Part shown: positions 27,845 to 37,405 of the stretch, piece after piece
How the letters are laid out: each line of letters begins with the position of its first letter
How positions within the stretch are numbered: position 1 is the first letter of the stretch
Source: Flammeovirgaceae bacterium UBA976
GTDB lineage: Bacteria; Bacteroidota; Bacteroidia; Cytophagales; Cyclobacteriaceae
NCBI GenBank assembly: GCA_002292365.1
Contig: DBBU01000040.1
Coordinates: 1-48,764 of the forward strand
Length of the DNA: 48,764 nucleotides
Reading direction: 5' to 3'
Translations under genes and position numbers: made by a program
The notes under the pieces: model-generated
Seen by the model: only the letters and a program-made list of their open reading frames with translations
Database searches by the model: none
What the model was told of the DNA's origin: nothing

Positions 27845-28816
27845 ATGAAAAGTATAGCCGTATTCACTTCTGGAGGAGATGCCCCGGGCATGAACGCTTG
27901 TGTAAGATCAGTCGTTAGAAACGCCCTTTATTTGGGTATTGACGTTTATGGAGTTAAATATGGCTACAACGGGATGATAGAAGGAGATATCTATAAAATG
28001 AAATCTTTTTCGGTGAGTAACATCATCCAACGCGGTGGAACCATTTTGAAATCCGCTCGATCAAAAAGATTCATGACACCTGAAGGTCGGAAAAAAGCAT
28101 TTGAACAACTTCAAAAACGAGATATTGGAGGCTTGGTTGCCATTGGAGGAGATGGCACCTTTACTGGAGCTAATTTATTTTACGAAGAGTATGGTATTCC
28201 AATCATCGGCATCCCCGGCACGATTGACAACGACCTTTTTGGATCAGACTATACCATTGGTTTCGATACAGCTGTAAATACAGCGCTCAGTGCTATAGAT
28301 TCCATTAGAGATACCGCTAACTCCCATGATCGAGTGTTTTTCATAGAAGTTATGGGACGAAACTCTGGCTATATTGCCATTCAATGTGGTATTGGAGGGG
28401 GTGCAGAAATGGTGATGGTGCCAGAAACCGCTACAACTGTCAGTGACGTCATCCAAAATTTAAAAGAAGGTAGAGATAAAGACAAAACCTCATCTATCAT
28501 CGTCGTTGCCGAAGGAGAAGTTCATGGGAATGCCCATGAAATTGCGGACAAAGTACTTTCAGAATTACCTGAACTTGACATCAGGGTTTCCACGCTTGGG
28601 CATGTCCAGCGCGGAGGTACACCCACCGCTTTTGATCGCATTTTAGCCTCTAGATTGGGGATGGCCGCTATCGAAGGCTTGGTCAGTGATAAAAAAGGTA
28701 TGATGGTTGGTATTGTGGACAATCAAATTCAATACACCAACTTTAAAATTGCGATTACCAAGTCCAAACCCATCAATGAAGATTTGTTGCGGATGGTCAA
28801 GATATTAAGTATTTAA
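27845..28816 (+). CDS. pfkA: ATP-dependent 6-phosphofructokinase
   Basis: Phosphorylates fructose 6-phosphate in glycolysis (cytosol). 323 aa, the normal bacterial PfkA length. Motifs in order: FTSGGDAPGMNACVRSVVRN (ATP/Mg loop), GYNGMIEGD, AIGGDGTFTGA, PGTIDNDLFGSDYTIGF with the catalytic Asp region, EVMGRNSGYIA, and GHVQRGGTPTAFDRILA (allosteric/substrate site). The GGDGT sequence (rather than GGEGS/GGDDS) fits the ATP-dependent type. It converges on miaA with a 12-base overlap of the coding ends. Confidence 0.97.
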   Translation: MKSIAVFTSGGDAPGMNACVRSVVRNALYLGIDVYGVKYGYNGMIEGDIYKMKSFSVSNIIQRGGTILKSARSKRFMTPEGRKKAFEQLQKRDIGGLVAIGGDGTFTGANLFYEEYGIPIIGIPGTIDNDLFGSDYTIGFDTAVNTALSAIDSIRDTANSHDRVFFIEVMGRNSGYIAIQCGIGGGAEMVMVPETATTVSDVIQNLKEGRDKDKTSSIIVVAEGEVHGNAHEIADKVLSELPELDIRVSTLGHVQRGGTPTAFDRILASRLGMAAIEGLVSDKKGMMVGIVDNQIQYTNFKIAITKSKPINEDLLRMVKILSI

Positions 28817-29719
28817 CTGCTGCTCTATTTGATTTAAGATCCTGTCCCAATCCTTATTTGGATTCAACCACTCTATTTCAGGATTTTTTTGAAACCAGGT
28901 CAATTGCCTTTTCGCATACCTACGACTGTTCCTTTTTAGTAAACGAATTGTCTCCTCCTTGTCGTATTTACCCTCATAATAACCGAAAACCTCGGTGTAT
29001 CCTAGTGTTTGAAGCGCATTGAGATGTTGATGCGGAATCAACGATTTTACTTCTGCAAAAAGACCTTTTTTAATCATCTGCTCCATGCGGAGGTCTATAT
29101 TTTGATACAATACTTTTCGGTCAACAGAGATGCCTATCTTCAAATTTTCAAAAGGCCTAAGTGTTTTAGCTTTACCATGAAAAGAACTGAAAGGTTGGCC
29201 GGTACTGCGAATGACCTCAATAGCTCTTTTAATACGCATCGGATTTTGCTGGTCCACTTGATTGAAATAAACAGGATCATTTTTCAATAACTCAGCTAAA
29301 AGTGGGACCAATCCATTTTTTGAGACTTCCTCGTTGATGGCACTACGAAGGCCGGGGTCTATTATTGGCAATTCGTCCAATCCCTCCCAAATAGCCTTAC
29401 AAAATAATCCCGAACCCCCTACCATAATTAAGATCTCGTGTTCCTTAAAAAGGTCATTCATTAAACCTAAAGCTGATTTCTCAAAATCACCCGCGTTAAA
29501 TTCCTCCGTTATAGCATGTGAGTTAATGAAATGATGTGGAATCCTTTTTAATTCCTCTTTGGTAGGTTTTGCCGTTCCTGTATTTAATTCGCGATAAAAT
29601 TGTCTCGAATCAGCTGAGATAATACTTGTTTTAAAATATGCTGCTAATTTCAAGGCTAGATCACTCTTACCAGAAGCGGTGGGTCCTACGATAGATAATA
29701 ACATGTTTTTAGTCTTCAT
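28805..29719 (-). CDS. miaA: tRNA dimethylallyltransferase
   Basis: Adds a dimethylallyl group to A37 of tRNAs reading UNN codons. 304 aa, the normal length. P-loop SIVGPTASGKSDLALKLA at the N-terminus, then SADSRQFYRELNTGTAKP (substrate Asp and the tRNA-binding Gln/Phe/Tyr), GGSGLFCKAI, and the C-terminal YAKRQLTWFQKNPEIEWL segment. An alternative start would be the Met at residue 6 (MLLSIVGPTASG). Its end overlaps the convergent pfkA end. Confidence 0.97.
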   Translation of the reverse strand: MKTKNMLLSIVGPTASGKSDLALKLAAYFKTSIISADSRQFYRELNTGTAKPTKEELKRIPHHFINSHAITEEFNAGDFEKSALGLMNDLFKEHEILIMVGGSGLFCKAIWEGLDELPIIDPGLRSAINEEVSKNGLVPLLAELLKNDPVYFNQVDQQNPMRIKRAIEVIRSTGQPFSSFHGKAKTLRPFENLKIGISVDRKVLYQNIDLRMEQMIKKGLFAEVKSLIPHQHLNALQTLGYTEVFGYYEGKYDKEETIRLLKRNSRRYAKRQLTWFQKNPEIEWLNPNKDWDRILNQIEQQLNT

Positions 29720-29739
29720 TGGTTAGGTAAAATATAGCT

Positions 29740-30545
29740 TAGCTCTATTTTATCATAAATTTAAATCTCCCTATGTCCAGCAATTGAGGCCTAAAGTTAA
29801 GCCTATTTAAAATCAAATAAACCACCTATTAATACAGAATACCCATAGCAAAAGAAGAAAAAAAATACTTCTAGCAAAGAACAAAAATTAAAATCATTAA
29901 CAGGTATTATGTCTGAATCCAGAGGTGTGATTAATACATTAAGATCCATACTAAAAAAAATAATGAGGAAAATCTTTATTCAATTCATAAAATGAAGGGA
30001 AAATTTACCTCTTTGGACCTAAAATCATTTAAGTATCAAGTGATCTTCATAGAAAATTGATTATCCAAAATAAGTTTCTTAATTTGGGCTTTTAACTGAG
30101 AAAGTTCAAACATTCTTTTCTTAAACTGAAAAAAATACGCCATTTGATTAAAATCAAATGAACAAAAAAATACTCTCGGCAAATACCCTATGGCGATCCA
30201 AAATTTCATTAAATAAATATTGCTTCTGCAGGACTTCGATATTGATATAATAAAAATGGTTAAAGAGCACTTGAAAAACTATCCAAATATGCCTAAAAAC
30301 TCATACTCATTGACATCAATATGCCAGTTATGTATAAACTTACAAGTACCTAGAAAATTAGAAATCGTGAAGAAATTTCGATGCGTTCCATTCTTATCAT
30401 TACAATCACGAGTCATTGCCATCATGGGAAACGCAAAAAAATTATTGAACATCGCAATATATTGATCAAGGTATTAATGAGGTATTATACAAACTTCTAA
30501 ATTATGACTACATGGTCCTGATAATTAAATAAGTATATTTAAGTA
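29740..30545. other. 800-base gene-poor region
   Basis: No convincing gene. An 81-codon plus-strand frame at 30220-30465 begins with a non-ATG codon and has no family resemblance. On the minus strand a 34-codon frame (30036-30140, MAYFFQFKKRMFELSQLKAQ) is seen. A plus-strand frame 30377-30532 reads FDAFHSYHYNHESLPSWETQ, then a TGA at 30446-30448, then TSQYIDQGINEVLYKLLNYD; it looks like the end of a decayed gene, family unknown. Confidence 0.4.
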
Positions 30546-30821
30546 ATGCAATTAAAGTATACCCCTCATTTTTTAAGTAAACTCGAAGATCTGTTTTCTG
30601 AATCAACTTATATACTGCGCTATGAAAAGGGTAACTTTCAATCTGGATATTGCCTATTAAATGATTCCAAAATTGCCATAATTAATAAATACTTTCCCCT
30701 TGAAGGGAAAATAAACAGCCTTATAGATATCATAAGAACTATTAATCTCAATCCAGAAGAACTCAGCGAAAACAATAGAAAATTTTTTAGTGCCATTCGC
30801 CAAAATGAACTCAAATTTTGA
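30546..30821 (+). CDS. Conserved-type small hypothetical protein (91 aa)
   Basis: Function unknown. Starts MQLKYTPHFLSKLEDLFSES and reads as a compact alpha/beta protein (strands around TYILRYEKGNFQSGYCLL and KIAIINKYFP, C-terminal helices). No signal peptide or membrane segment. I believe similar ~90-aa proteins occur beside PhnP-like hydrolases in Bacteroidota, but this is recollection, not a search. Its TGA overlaps the TTG start of the hydrolase gene (TTGA), so translation is coupled. Confidence 0.75.
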   Translation: MQLKYTPHFLSKLEDLFSESTYILRYEKGNFQSGYCLLNDSKIAIINKYFPLEGKINSLIDIIRTINLNPEELSENNRKFFSAIRQNELKF

Positions 30822-31579
30822 AAATAACAGTTTTAGGATCGGGAACTTCGCAGGGCGTACCTGTCATCACCTGTGAATGTGACGTCTGTAAGTCTTTGGA
30901 CTTTCGCGACAAACGCTTAAGAAGTTCAATACATATCCAAACTGATGAATTAAGCTTAGTCGTAGATACAGGGCCTGATTTTCGTCAGCAAATGCTCAAT
31001 AATCAAATCCGTCGTCTTGACGCCATTCTGTATACCCATGAGCACAAAGATCATACGGCGGGAATGGATGACGTAAGAAGCTTTAATTTCAAACAAAAGG
31101 CAGATATGCCCGTCTATGCCAGGAAGCAAGTACTGACCCAGCTTCGGCAAGAATTTGCCTATGTCTTTGCACAAAAAAAATATCCGGGTACCCCAAAAAT
31201 TTCAGAAAATATCATCACAAATACCCCATTTAATATCCAGGAAGTCAATATCAGACCAATCCATGTCATGCATCATAAACTGCCCGTTTTTGGATTTAGA
31301 ATTGGTGATTTCACCTATATAACAGATGCCAATACCATCGATGAAAAGGAGCTTGAGAAAATAAAAGGATCAAAGATTTTGATCCTCAATGCCTTGCAAA
31401 AAAAAGAGCATCTCAGTCATTTCAATCTAGATCAATCCTTAGATATTGCACAGCAAATAGGTGCTGAGCAAACCTATTTTACTCATATCAGTCATACCAT
31501 GGGACTTCATCGAAGCGTAGCCAAAGAACTTCCCGAAAATATTTTCTTGGCCTATGATGGGCTAAAGTTGGATGTATAA
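30818..31579 (+). CDS. MBL-fold metallo-hydrolase, PhnP-like
   Basis: 253 aa. Beta-lactamase-fold hydrolase resembling PhnP (cyclic phosphate phosphodiesterase) and related enzymes. N-terminus ITVLGSGTSQGVPVITCECDVCKS with Cys residues as in the PhnP zinc site, SLVVDTGPDFRQQML, the metal-binding ILYTHEHKDHTAGMDD (HxHxDH), GFRIGDFTYITDAN and the C-terminal THISHTMGLH. The true substrate is unknown. The start is a TTG overlapping the previous stop; the stop abuts the next ATG by one base, so three genes form one operon. Confidence 0.88.
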   Translation: MKITVLGSGTSQGVPVITCECDVCKSLDFRDKRLRSSIHIQTDELSLVVDTGPDFRQQMLNNQIRRLDAILYTHEHKDHTAGMDDVRSFNFKQKADMPVYARKQVLTQLRQEFAYVFAQKKYPGTPKISENIITNTPFNIQEVNIRPIHVMHHKLPVFGFRIGDFTYITDANTIDEKELEKIKGSKILILNALQKKEHLSHFNLDQSLDIAQQIGAEQTYFTHISHTMGLHRSVAKELPENIFLAYDGLKLDV

Positions 31580-33102
31580 TGTACCATAATTATTATTTCA
31601 TAAATCGACTTTCAAAAAAATTAAGCACCCTCCTCACCGGGGGGCATCTCACGGAATGCTTCAGTCAAAATAAAAATGAATTGATCTTTGGCTTCAAATT
31701 ATTAGATAACAATCCTTTTTACATCCAATCTAATTTAGACAGTCAACTGAACCTTTGGTGCTTTCCGGAAGTGTTCAATAGAGCCAAAAAAAACAGTATT
31801 AATCTTTTTGAATCAATCATTGGTAAAAAAATTCTAGCTGTCAACCAATCAAATTTTGATCGATCCTTTGAACTATTATTAAATGATCATAGCGCGCTCT
31901 TGTTCCAAATATATGGTCGCAGATCAAATATCAGTTTAATCAACAAAAACAAAACTCCCCAGTCGTTCAAATCTAAACTAATGGCTCCCAATGATTCCCA
32001 ATCCTTGGCTCAAGATATCAATATATTCAATTTAAACAAAAAAAGTCTTGAGGCATTGGAAAAGACGTTTGATCAGGATATAAAGAATTACCTTAAAAAC
32101 AACACGCAATACGAGCAGCTGAATTTTAATGAGAAAAAAGTATTTATACCTACTTTTATTGAATCTCTGAATACTGCGCACCTATTTGTTTCAGATAAGG
32201 GTCTACCCAAGATCAGCTTATTTGATACCGAACTTCATTGCTTCAAAACTGATGATCCTATCATCGCTTGTAATGAACTCTACAAAATATTTACCCAAAA
32301 ATATTTGACTCAGCAGAAAAAGGATAGAATCATGCGCGAACTCAACAAAAAACGGAAACAAGCTGCTAATTATATCGAGAAGAGTGAAGTAAAAATTTCC
32401 CATTTAAGGGACCGAAGAAGTCTTGAGGAAGTCGCCCACATGATCATGGCCAATCTACATAATATCAATCCAAACGATACCCAAATTGAAGTTCAAGATC
32501 TTTACCGTGAGACTACTAATGTAACCATCAAATTGAAACCGCAGATTTCTCCCCAAAGAAATGCAGAAATACTTTACAGAAAGTCTAAAAATCAAAGGCT
32601 TGAAATCAACAAGATCAAAGAAAACATAGTAGCCAAGAAAAAAGTCATTCAACAGCTCGATCAGAAAATAGAAGCCATTGACCTCACCAAAGACTGGAAA
32701 ACGCTCCAACGCTTAATCAAAACAACCCTCTCGGATCCTCCTGTCAAGGGCCTTCCTTTCAACACTTTTTCAATGACTGATTACAGCATTTACGTAGGTA
32801 GAAATAATAAATCTAATGATGTTTTAACCTTTGATTATGCAAAAAAAGACGACCTGTGGCTCCATGTTAAAGATGCTCCAGGCTCGCATGTAGTTATAAA
32901 AAAACAAGGTATTCTGCCAATTCCCAAGTCTATTATTGAAAGGGCCGCAGCACTAGCAGCCTATTTCTCTAAAAGAAAAACAGAAAACATGGCACCCGTC
33001 ATATATACTGAAAGAAAATATGTCAGAAAGATTAAAGGAAGTCTCCCGGGACAAGTAGTCGTCACGAAAGAAAAGGTACTCTTAGTTCAACCCAAACTTT
33101 AA
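31579..33102 (+). CDS. NFACT-family protein, RqcH-like
   Basis: 507 aa. Resembles RqcH/Rqc2 (FbpA) proteins, which bind stalled 50S subunits carrying peptidyl-tRNA and add C-terminal alanine tails. Visible parts: NFACT-N domain with the Asp-Arg pair in SNFDRSFELL (Asp94-Arg95); a coiled-coil middle (KKDRIMRELNKKRKQAANYI to about 375); and the C-terminal NFACT-R domain with DLWLHVKDAPGSHVVIKK and RKYVRKIKGSLPGQV. Members in this phylum are shorter than the ~570 aa of Firmicutes. Its end overlaps the convergent pyk end by four bases. Confidence 0.85.
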   Translation: MYHNYYFINRLSKKLSTLLTGGHLTECFSQNKNELIFGFKLLDNNPFYIQSNLDSQLNLWCFPEVFNRAKKNSINLFESIIGKKILAVNQSNFDRSFELLLNDHSALLFQIYGRRSNISLINKNKTPQSFKSKLMAPNDSQSLAQDINIFNLNKKSLEALEKTFDQDIKNYLKNNTQYEQLNFNEKKVFIPTFIESLNTAHLFVSDKGLPKISLFDTELHCFKTDDPIIACNELYKIFTQKYLTQQKKDRIMRELNKKRKQAANYIEKSEVKISHLRDRRSLEEVAHMIMANLHNINPNDTQIEVQDLYRETTNVTIKLKPQISPQRNAEILYRKSKNQRLEINKIKENIVAKKKVIQQLDQKIEAIDLTKDWKTLQRLIKTTLSDPPVKGLPFNTFSMTDYSIYVGRNNKSNDVLTFDYAKKDDLWLHVKDAPGSHVVIKKQGILPIPKSIIERAAALAAYFSKRKTENMAPVIYTERKYVRKIKGSLPGQVVVTKEKVLLVQPKL

Positions 33103-34553
33103 ATCTCTTTGATTTTAATCATATTGGCATGTCCGTCCCAATGTTTGGGCATCGAAGAAGTAGTAATGTAAATATCCCCTTTAGTCATTAAGCTTTTTTC
33201 CAAAAGTATAGCTTCAATGTCACTGAGCGTATCGTTGATAGAAGTCTCTTTATCATAAAAAAGTCCTTTGACTCCCCAAACCAAATTCATTTGCGTGAGC
33301 AAGGCTTTATTACTGGTTACCAAAAAGATAGGGCAATTGGGCCGGTACATGGCCACTCGATACCCACTGAATCCAGATTTACTCATGGTTACCATTGCTT
33401 TTGCATCACTGTCTTCAACCAATGCGCAAGCCGACTTAATTAACATATCACTGAGCTTAGAACCTTCTCCTAAATTATCAAAATCATTTGTTTTATTGTA
33501 AAAAGCACTTCCCGCATGCTCAATATTTGCGATCGTATTGGCCATCGCCCGCACGGCTTCTACCGGATATTTACCAGAAGCAGACTCCGCCGAGAGCATG
33601 ACGGCATCTGTGCCATCGAGTATAGCATTGGCGACATCATTGGTTTCTGCTCTTGTTGGTCTAGGATTATCAACCATGCTTTCCATCATCTGGGTCGCCA
33701 CGATGACGGGTTTACCTGATTGGTTACATTTCTTGATAATCTTTTTTTGCCAAACAGGTACCTGTTCACCTGGGATTTCCACTCCTAGATCACCTCTAGC
33801 CACCATGACGCCATCTGTTGCAGCTATAATTTCATCAATGTTTTCCAATGCTTCAGGCTTTTCAACTTTGGCAATGATTTTAGTACGACTCCCAGCATCT
33901 TCCATTTTCTCGCGAAGTTCAATGATATCACTGGCTTTTCTTACAAAAGACAAAGCCACCCAGTCTAAGTTTTGCGTTAAACCATATTCAAGATCCATGT
34001 GATCTTTCTCTGTCAATGAAGGTGCAGAAACTACCGTATTAGGCAGGTTAATCCCTTTTCTAGACTTCAAGGCACCTCCATAAACCACTTCAGTATGAAC
34101 ATCTTCTCCCTGTACTGAGGTGACTTTTACTTCTAAGTTCCCATCATCTATAAGTATGGAATCCCCTATGTTAACATCCTTAGCCAGTAATTTATATGAT
34201 GTACTGACCTTATCTATGGTACCCAACACATCATCTGTTGTAATGATTAAGGTCTGGCCTTCAATAATTTCAACGCCGCCATTTTTAACTTGATCTACAC
34301 GAATTTTAGGCCCTTGTAGATCTTGCAGCAATGCAATGTGTGTTCCTAATTCTGCATTGATTTCACGCACCATATCAATGGTTTTTTGATGATCTTCGTG
34401 AGTGCCGTGAGAGAAATTCAATCTGAAAACATCTGCACCTGCCTTAATTAGTTCAATTAATGTTCCTTTTTCTCTGGAAGCCGGACCCACCGTCGCTATG
34501 ATTTTTGCTTTTTGGTGTACTTCTTGAATCCAATTTTTATCAGTGTAAGACAT
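33099..34553 (-). CDS. pyk: Pyruvate kinase
   Basis: Final ATP-making step of glycolysis (cytosol). 484 aa. Motifs: KIIATVGPASREKGTLIELI, FRLNFSHGTHEDH, LLQDLQGPKIRVD, IIAKVEKPEALEN with the catalytic Lys, the MVARGDLGVEIPGEQVP signature and MLSAESASGKYPVEAV. The short C-terminal domain is typical. It is downstream of the IPExxxVDY gene with a 14-base overlap, an arrangement frequent in Bacteroidota, and converges on the NFACT gene. Confidence 0.98.
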   Translation of the reverse strand: MSYTDKNWIQEVHQKAKIIATVGPASREKGTLIELIKAGADVFRLNFSHGTHEDHQKTIDMVREINAELGTHIALLQDLQGPKIRVDQVKNGGVEIIEGQTLIITTDDVLGTIDKVSTSYKLLAKDVNIGDSILIDDGNLEVKVTSVQGEDVHTEVVYGGALKSRKGINLPNTVVSAPSLTEKDHMDLEYGLTQNLDWVALSFVRKASDIIELREKMEDAGSRTKIIAKVEKPEALENIDEIIAATDGVMVARGDLGVEIPGEQVPVWQKKIIKKCNQSGKPVIVATQMMESMVDNPRPTRAETNDVANAILDGTDAVMLSAESASGKYPVEAVRAMANTIANIEHAGSAFYNKTNDFDNLGEGSKLSDMLIKSACALVEDSDAKAMVTMSKSGFSGYRVAMYRPNCPIFLVTSNKALLTQMNLVWGVKGLFYDKETSINDTLSDIEAILLEKSLMTKGDIYITTSSMPKHWDGHANMIKIKEI

Positions 34554-34965
34554 TTTCTTTATTTTTTATTTTATTTATATCCAGACGTGCCAAGTAATCA
34601 ATTTTATCAATCACACGCAAATTGTTTACCAACATTTGCAAATCAAAATGATCAATTTTAGATTCTAATTTTAAAAAATAATCAAATTGACTTAATTCGG
34701 GCAACAAAAGAGGGCTCTCGAAAGAAGAAATAATTAATCGATTCTTGAAAAGTGTATAAGTGTGATGCTCTGATTTACAAATATAGTTTGAAATGATCAT
34801 TTCTGAGTCATTATTAAAGCCAATATGGAGATCTGCAGCTTTTACAAAATGAAAAACTTCACTTTGATTTAAGTGCCAAGCAAGACTGTATTCTTTGATA
34901 CTTGAAACGATCCCAAGAAATATGAAGCTATAATCTTGTTGAACAACGAGCTTATTCTTTTTCAT
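34540..34965 (-). CDS. IPExxxVDY-family protein
   Basis: 141 aa cytosolic protein of unknown function from a family restricted largely to Bacteroidota. The naming motif appears here as LPELSQFDYFLKLE. The N-terminus KNKLVVQQDYSFIFLGIVSSIKEYSLAW is characteristic (the family predicts structure and fold comparable to small regulatory domains, but no activity is known to me). It overlaps pyk by 14 bases, so the two are co-expressed; a link to pyruvate kinase control is only an inference from this context. Confidence 0.85.
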   Translation of the reverse strand: MKKNKLVVQQDYSFIFLGIVSSIKEYSLAWHLNQSEVFHFVKAADLHIGFNNDSEMIISNYICKSEHHTYTLFKNRLIISSFESPLLLPELSQFDYFLKLESKIDHFDLQMLVNNLRVIDKIDYLARLDINKIKNKENVLH

Positions 34966-35094
34966 TTATCTATTTTCAAAAAGCAAATATTTTTTATAAA
35001 GCCAAGATTGAGAGTTTATGCTTTTTATTATTAAATTAGAAAATAAAATTACAAAAATAAATATCCTCATTATTATTTGGATAAATCAAAGAGT

Positions 35095-35124
35095 TTGAAT
35101 TTACATCGGATATGTATTTCTTTG
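35095..35124 (+). promoter_or_regulatory. Promoter of the acpP-fabF-rnc-nadE operon
   Basis: TTG at 35095-35097, 19 bases, then TTTCTTTG at 35117-35124, matching TAnnTTTG in seven of eight positions. The acpP ATG follows 28 bases later. Confidence 0.55.
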
Positions 35125-35152
35125 CAAAGATTTTAAATTAAACATTAAAGAA

Positions 35153-35389
35153 ATGTCAGAAATTACTCAAAAAGTAACGGCGATCATAATAGATAAGTTA
35201 GGTGTTGAAGAGCCTGAGGTAACTACCGAAGCCAGCTTCACCAATGATCTGGGAGCCGACTCCCTTGATACAGTAGAATTAATCATGGAATTTGAAAAAG
35301 AATTTAATATTTCCATCCCCGACGACCAAGCTGAAAACATCGGCACGGTAGGACAGGCAATTACTTATTTGGAAGAAAACGTTAAATAA
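35153..35389 (+). CDS. acpP: Acyl carrier protein
   Basis: 78 aa acidic carrier of growing fatty acyl chains. The phosphopantetheine attachment Ser37 lies in [16 protein letters not shown]. Length and motif are standard. It is first in a four-gene operon; fabF begins 16 bases downstream, the classic acpP-fabF order. Confidence 0.98.
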   Translation: MSEITQKVTAIIIDKLGVEEPEVTTEASFTNDLGADSLDTVELIMEFEKEFNISIPDDQAENIGTVGQAITYLEENVK

Positions 35390-35405
35390 GTTCAGTTCAA
35401 TACAA

Positions 35406-36659
35406 ATGGAATTAAAACGTGTAGTTATAACAGGGGTTGGCGCCCTAACACCCATCGGCAACAATAGAGAAGAATATTGGTCAAGTTTAGAAAAGGGTAC
35501 TAATGGCGCTGGTCCCATCACACGTTTCGATTCAAAAAAATTCAGAACCAAGTTTGCCTGTGAGATAAAGAACTTTGATATCCTCGACCACTTAAATAGA
35601 AAAGAGGTCAGAAAAATGGATCCCAATACTCAGTTTGGAATGGTCGTTGGCGAAGAAGCTGTCAAAGATTGTGGCATCAACTTAGAAAGCTTAGACAAAG
35701 ATTCCGTAGGTGTTATTTGGGGATCTGGAATTGGAGGATTGAAAACATTTCAAGAGGAAGCCATTTCTTACGGATTGGGAGACGGTACCCCTAGGTTTAA
35801 CCCGTTTTTCATACCCAAAATGATCATTGACATTACTCCAGGACTACTCTCCATTAAATATGGGTTTAGAGGTCCCAACTATGCCACAGTTTCTGCATGT
35901 GCTTCCTCTAATCATGCCATTTATGACAGTTTTACTTACATACGATTAGGTAAATCCAAAATGATCTTAACTGGGGGTTCAGAAGCTGGGGTGCAAATAG
36001 CTTCCATGGGTGGTTTTAATGCCATGAAAGCCCTTTCGGAGCGCAATAATGATCCATTAACCGCGTCAAGACCCTATGATAAAGACCGGGATGGTTTTGT
36101 TTTAGGTGAAGGAGCTGGTGCCCTCATGCTTGAAGAACTTGGACATGCCAAAGCAAGGGGAGCTAAAATATACGCGGAAGTTTTGGGAGGTGGAATGTCT
36201 GCAGATGCTTACCACATTACCGCACCTCACCCTGAGGGAACAGGAATTACTAAAGTCATGCAATATGCCCTAAAAGAAGCAGGCTTGAGTGGAAATGAAA
36301 TAGATTATGTAAATACCCACGGTACTTCTACGCCTTTGGGAGACTCGGGGGAAATAAAAGCCATTCAAAGAGTTTACGGCGACCATGCCTACGACCTAAA
36401 TATTAGTTCGACCAAGTCCATGACTGGACATCTTCTGGGAGCGGCAGGAGCCATTGAAGCCATTGCCTGTCTTATGGCCATTGAAAAAGGAGTTATACCT
36501 CCTACGATCAATCATTTTACGGATGATCCTGAGATTGATGCCAGACTCAATCTAACTTTTGATAAGGCCCAGAAAAGGGACGTAGATGTTGTCATGAGCA
36601 ATACCTTTGGGTTTGGAGGCCATAATACCTCACTTATTTTAGGTAAATACAAGGCTTAG
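35406..36659 (+). CDS. fabF: Beta-ketoacyl-ACP synthase II
   Basis: Elongating condensing enzyme of type II fatty acid synthesis. 417 aa, thiolase fold. Catalytic triad Cys165 (TVSACASSNHA), His305 (NTHGTSTPLGD) and His342 (GHLLGAAGAIEA), with the C-terminal NTFGFGGHN motif. The Cys motif reads SACASS where TACAT/SACAT is commoner. It follows acpP by 16 bases and its TAG overlaps the GTG of rnc by one base. Confidence 0.98.
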   Translation: MELKRVVITGVGALTPIGNNREEYWSSLEKGTNGAGPITRFDSKKFRTKFACEIKNFDILDHLNRKEVRKMDPNTQFGMVVGEEAVKDCGINLESLDKDSVGVIWGSGIGGLKTFQEEAISYGLGDGTPRFNPFFIPKMIIDITPGLLSIKYGFRGPNYATVSACASSNHAIYDSFTYIRLGKSKMILTGGSEAGVQIASMGGFNAMKALSERNNDPLTASRPYDKDRDGFVLGEGAGALMLEELGHAKARGAKIYAEVLGGGMSADAYHITAPHPEGTGITKVMQYALKEAGLSGNEIDYVNTHGTSTPLGDSGEIKAIQRVYGDHAYDLNISSTKSMTGHLLGAAGAIEAIACLMAIEKGVIPPTINHFTDDPEIDARLNLTFDKAQKRDVDVVMSNTFGFGGHNTSLILGKYKA

Positions 36660-37405
36660 TGCTTTTTCGTAATTTAGTGAGCCTACGTAACCTATTTTTA
36701 TCAAAAAAAGAACGCGTTTTTTTAAACGCCATCCAATCCATCACCGGCCAACTTGTTTACAATGTTGGCCTCTACAAATTAGCGGTAAATCACAGCAGTG
36801 CTGCTGCCGTAAATTTCCACGGAATCAAAGAGTCCAATGAAAGATTAGAATATCTAGGCGATGCGGTGCTGGGCATGGTCGTCGCAGACTACCTGTTCAC
36901 CCAATTTCCTTTTAAAGATGAAGGATTTCTGACAGAAATCAGATCAAAAATTGTCAATAGAGAATCCCTCAATTTACTTTCAAGAAAAATAGGTCTGAAT
37001 CAACTGATTAAATATCATAAGAATCAGTACGCGGTCATGCCTAAATCAATTTTTGGTGATTCTTTGGAAGCATTAATTGGGGCCGTTTATAGAGATATTG
37101 GGTTTTCGAAATGCCGCAAATTTATCATTGAAAAAATCATACTTGCCCATTATGATTTGGATGAGTTAATATATACCACCACTAATCACAAAAGTAAACT
37201 AATTGAGTGGGCACAAAAAGAAAATAAGCAAATCTCCTTTGAAGCACTCGATTTAAACGGCTCAATTAAGAAAAAACAATTTACCACACAAGTGATCATT
37301 GACAAACAAGTTTACGAAATTGGCTATGGATTAAGTAAAAAAAAGGCAGCGCAAGATGCTGCAAGGAGGACTTTAGAAGTATTGAAAGAGAAAATTTATG
37401 AGTAG
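36659..37405 (+). CDS. rnc: Ribonuclease III
   Basis: Double-strand-specific endoribonuclease for rRNA and mRNA processing. 248 aa from a GTG start that overlaps the fabF stop. Catalytic signature NERLEYLGDAVLG (60-72, metal ligands Glu64 and Asp68), second acidic motif DSLEALIGAV, and a C-terminal double-stranded RNA-binding domain ending GLSKKKAAQDAARRTLE. The acpP-fabF-rnc order is widely conserved. It overlaps nadE by eight bases. Confidence 0.97.
   Translation: MLFRNLVSLRNLFLSKKERVFLNAIQSITGQLVYNVGLYKLAVNHSSAAAVNFHGIKESNERLEYLGDAVLGMVVADYLFTQFPFKDEGFLTEIRSKIVNRESLNLLSRKIGLNQLIKYHKNQYAVMPKSIFGDSLEALIGAVYRDIGFSKCRKFIIEKIILAHYDLDELIYTTTNHKSKLIEWAQKENKQISFEALDLNGSIKKKQFTTQVIIDKQVYEIGYGLSKKKAAQDAARRTLEVLKEKIYE

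Noticed and set aside
30220..30465. 81-codon plus-strand frame as a gene
   Set aside because: Non-ATG beginning, no motif, no promoter, and an overlapping frame looks more protein-like near its end.
33538..34002. 154-codon plus-strand frame opposite pyruvate kinase
   Set aside because: It lies entirely antisense to strongly conserved pyk codons and has Ser/Ala-rich composition typical of a shadow frame.
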